The notes below the pieces were generated by a model. It was given only the letters and a program-made list of their open reading frames with translations. It searched no databases and was not told the DNA's origin. Below are positions 62,723 through 64,000 of a stretch of DNA of 64,000 nucleotides, in pieces; within the stretch, counting starts at the first letter, position 1; each line of letters begins with the position of its first letter. The DNA is from Cognatishimia maritima (GTDB lineage: Bacteria; Pseudomonadota; Alphaproteobacteria; Rhodobacterales; Rhodobacteraceae), in assembly GCF_900129685.1 (NCBI RefSeq), contig NZ_FQWM01000004.1:188501-252500 (forward strand), given 5' to 3'. The position numbers were made by a program, and so were the translations under genes.

Positions 62723-62836
62723 AGCTGCCGGAGTGATGGACGCTGTCTCATCGACCGTGGCGCGGTGATTAGACTCAAATTACACCCCGCGCAAGGGCAT
62801 CTGGAATGTTTTTTTGACCTCATGTATGGAAAGTGC

Positions 62837-63001
62837 ATGGAGAGCAAAAAAACACCCTCAGGCAAAGCTGCCAAGGCTGCAGAACGCGAAGCGCGCTTGA
62901 AGGCGGCGCTGAAGGCCAATATGGGCCGTCGCAAGGCGCAGGCCCGTGCGCGCAGCGCGGAACAAGAGGGCGCAGAGGCAGAGTCTGAGGACAAGGGGTA
63001 A
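62837..63001 (+). CDS. Small basic conserved-type protein ahead of murA
   Basis: 54 residues from ATG 62837 with GGAAAG eight bases upstream. The sequence is highly charged, Lys/Arg/Ala-rich in its first 40 residues (ESKKTPSGKAAKAAEREAR) and acidic at the end. It looks helical and may bind nucleic acid, but no function is known. It ends six bases before the murA ATG, so it may be co-transcribed with it. The frame is open further upstream through the tRNA on the other strand, which is not coding. Confidence 0.6.
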   Translation: MESKKTPSGKAAKAAEREARLKAALKANMGRRKAQARARSAEQEGAEAESEDKG

Positions 63002-63007
63002 GAGCAC

Positions 63008-64000
63008 ATGGATTCGATACTTGTAAAGGGCAATGGCCCATTGAATGGCCAGATCCCGATTGCCGGGGCCAAAAACGCCTGTCTAACCCTGATGCCAGCC
63101 ACGCTGCTCAGCGAAGAACCGCTGACGCTGACCAACGCGCCGCGCCTGTCCGACATCAAGACCATGACATTGTTGTTGCAGTCCTTGGGGACGGAAATCT
63201 CCAGCTTGCAGGACGGCAAGGTGATCGCCATGTCGAGCCACAATTTGGATAACCACGTGGCTGACTATGAGATCGTGCGCAAAATGCGCGCCTCCAACCT
63301 TGTGTTGGGTCCGATGCTGGCGCGACTGGGTCAGGCAGTTGTCTCTTTGCCGGGTGGCTGTGCGATCGGCGCGCGGCCGATGGATTTGCACATCTACGGT
63401 CTTGAAAAGCTTGGGGCGCAGATCGAGCTGCGTGATGGCTACTTGCATGCCAAAGCGCCCGGCGGGCTAAAGGGTGCGGAAATGGAACTGAGCTTTGCCT
63501 CGGTTGGAGCCACGGAAAACATCCTGATGGCTGCGACCTTGGCCAAGGGCACCACCGTCATCAAAAACGCCGCGCGCGAACCAGAGATCGTTGACCTTGC
63601 AGATTGTTTGCGCGCGATGGGGGCGCAGATCGAAGGTGACGGCACGCCTGACATCGTCATTCAGGGCGTGGATCGTTTGGGCAGTGCGACCCATGCAGTC
63701 GTCACCGACCGGATCGAACTTGGCACTTATATGCTTGCGCCGTGCATCGCAGGTGGCGAAGTCGAGCTGCTCGGCGGTCGGATCGACCTTGTCGGCGCGT
63801 TTTGCGAAAAACTCGATGCCGCCGGGATCACGGTTGAAGAAACAGACAAAGGTCTGAAGGTTGCGCGCAAGAATGGCCGCGTGAAAGCGGTTGATGTTGT
63901 GACCGAGCCTTTCCCAGGCTTCCCGACCGATTTGCAGGCGCAGATGATGGCCCTGATGTGCACGGCAGAAGGCACCTCGGTTCTGGAAGAGAAAATCTTT
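63008..64000 (+). CDS. murA: UDP-N-acetylglucosamine 1-carboxyvinyltransferase, N-terminal part
   Basis: The first 331 residues of MurA; the frame runs off the right edge. The start ([21 protein letters not shown]) carries the essential Lys/Asn pair KN, and the PEP-binding Cys is in [14 protein letters not shown] near residue 117 (Cys115 equivalent, the fosfomycin target). [16 protein letters not shown] is the second conserved stretch. MurA transfers enolpyruvate to UDP-GlcNAc, the first committed step of peptidoglycan synthesis. The preceding small gene is six bases away. Confidence 0.97.
   Translation, partial: MDSILVKGNGPLNGQIPIAGAKNACLTLMPATLLSEEPLTLTNAPRLSDIKTMTLLLQSLGTEISSLQDGKVIAMSSHNLDNHVADYEIVRKMRASNLVLGPMLARLGQAVVSLPGGCAIGARPMDLHIYGLEKLGAQIELRDGYLHAKAPGGLKGAEMELSFASVGATENILMAATLAKGTTVIKNAAREPEIVDLADCLRAMGAQIEGDGTPDIVIQGVDRLGSATHAVVTDRIELGTYMLAPCIAGGEVELLGGRIDLVGAFCEKLDAAGITVEETDKGLKVARKNGRVKAVDVVTEPFPGFPTDLQAQMMALMCTAEGTSVLEEKIF

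Noticed and set aside
62666-62836. Upstream extension of the small gene before murA
   Set aside because: It reads backwards through the tRNA-Thr gene and has no ribosome site; the start at 62837 is better.

Overview
The window is a gene-dense stretch of an alphaproteobacterial chromosome, most likely a marine Roseobacter-group member of the Rhodobacterales. Several features point that way: a class II RpoH sigma factor, a coaBC-dut-moeB/thiF run, a glutathione S-transferase with a cysteine-rich tail, TRAP transport genes, a leuA-type leucine leader, and moderately high GC with frequent ATGA start/stop overlaps. No phage, insertion sequence, CRISPR array or integrase was seen. Two genes run off the ends: rsmI on the left (3' part only) and murA on the right (5' part only).

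Layout. 1-9.3 kb: rsmI-yraN-gshB, then comM/yifB, a GST and a cobalamin pair (phosphatase + cobU) on the minus strand, rpoH2, and coaBC-dut-moeB-like. 9.4-19.5 kb: an M3 peptidase, a two-gene capsule-export unit (kpsT-kpsE, no kpsM), nhaA with a structured 5' leader, an ArsR/permease pair, a UDG-family glycosylase, sseB and ghrA. 19.5-25.2 kb: the cell-elongation operon mreB-mreC-mreD-mrdA-rodA on the minus strand. 25.4-31.4 kb: rlmJ, a lone Flp-type pilin, and the leucine unit (leader peptide, cupin, leuA), followed by an AT-richer patch with an unrecognised zinc-ribbon protein and a secreted protein of 18 MORN repeats. 31.5-39.6 kb: nadE-flavodoxin, a Tat-exported metallo-hydrolase, two small proteins, gltX, a MATE exporter, gamma-glutamylcyclotransferase and an NsrR-like Rrf2 regulator. 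39.6-44.3 kb: a promoter, a tandem glycine riboswitch and gcvT-gcvH-gcvP. 44.4-50 kb: ybbA-ybbP diverging from a tesA-like lipase, an SRAP (YedK/HMCES) protein and an MFS carrier. 50-56 kb: a GMC oxidoreductase diverging from a TRAP transporter with an IclR regulator. 56-61.5 kb: a spermidine module (arginine decarboxylase, carboxy(nor)spermidine synthase, carboxy(nor)spermidine decarboxylase, agmatinase). 61.5-64 kb: a 3-hydroxyisobutyrate-dehydrogenase-like enzyme, tRNA-Thr(GGU), a 54-residue basic protein and murA.

Most of the window is conserved core metabolism and envelope biogenesis. The most interesting items are regulatory or single-residue oddities. (1) An apparently leaderless 28-residue leader peptide ends in clustered, mostly rare leucine codons and runs into two mutually exclusive RNA helices ahead of cupin-leuA. 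(2) The nhaA leader has a switch-like hairpin touching its ribosome-binding site. (3) An SRAP-family protein has its catalytic Cys2 replaced by proline while its other active-site residues remain. (4) A 22-nt sequence is dispersed beside gene 3' ends. Function calls are made from sequence motifs and gene order only; no database search was run.
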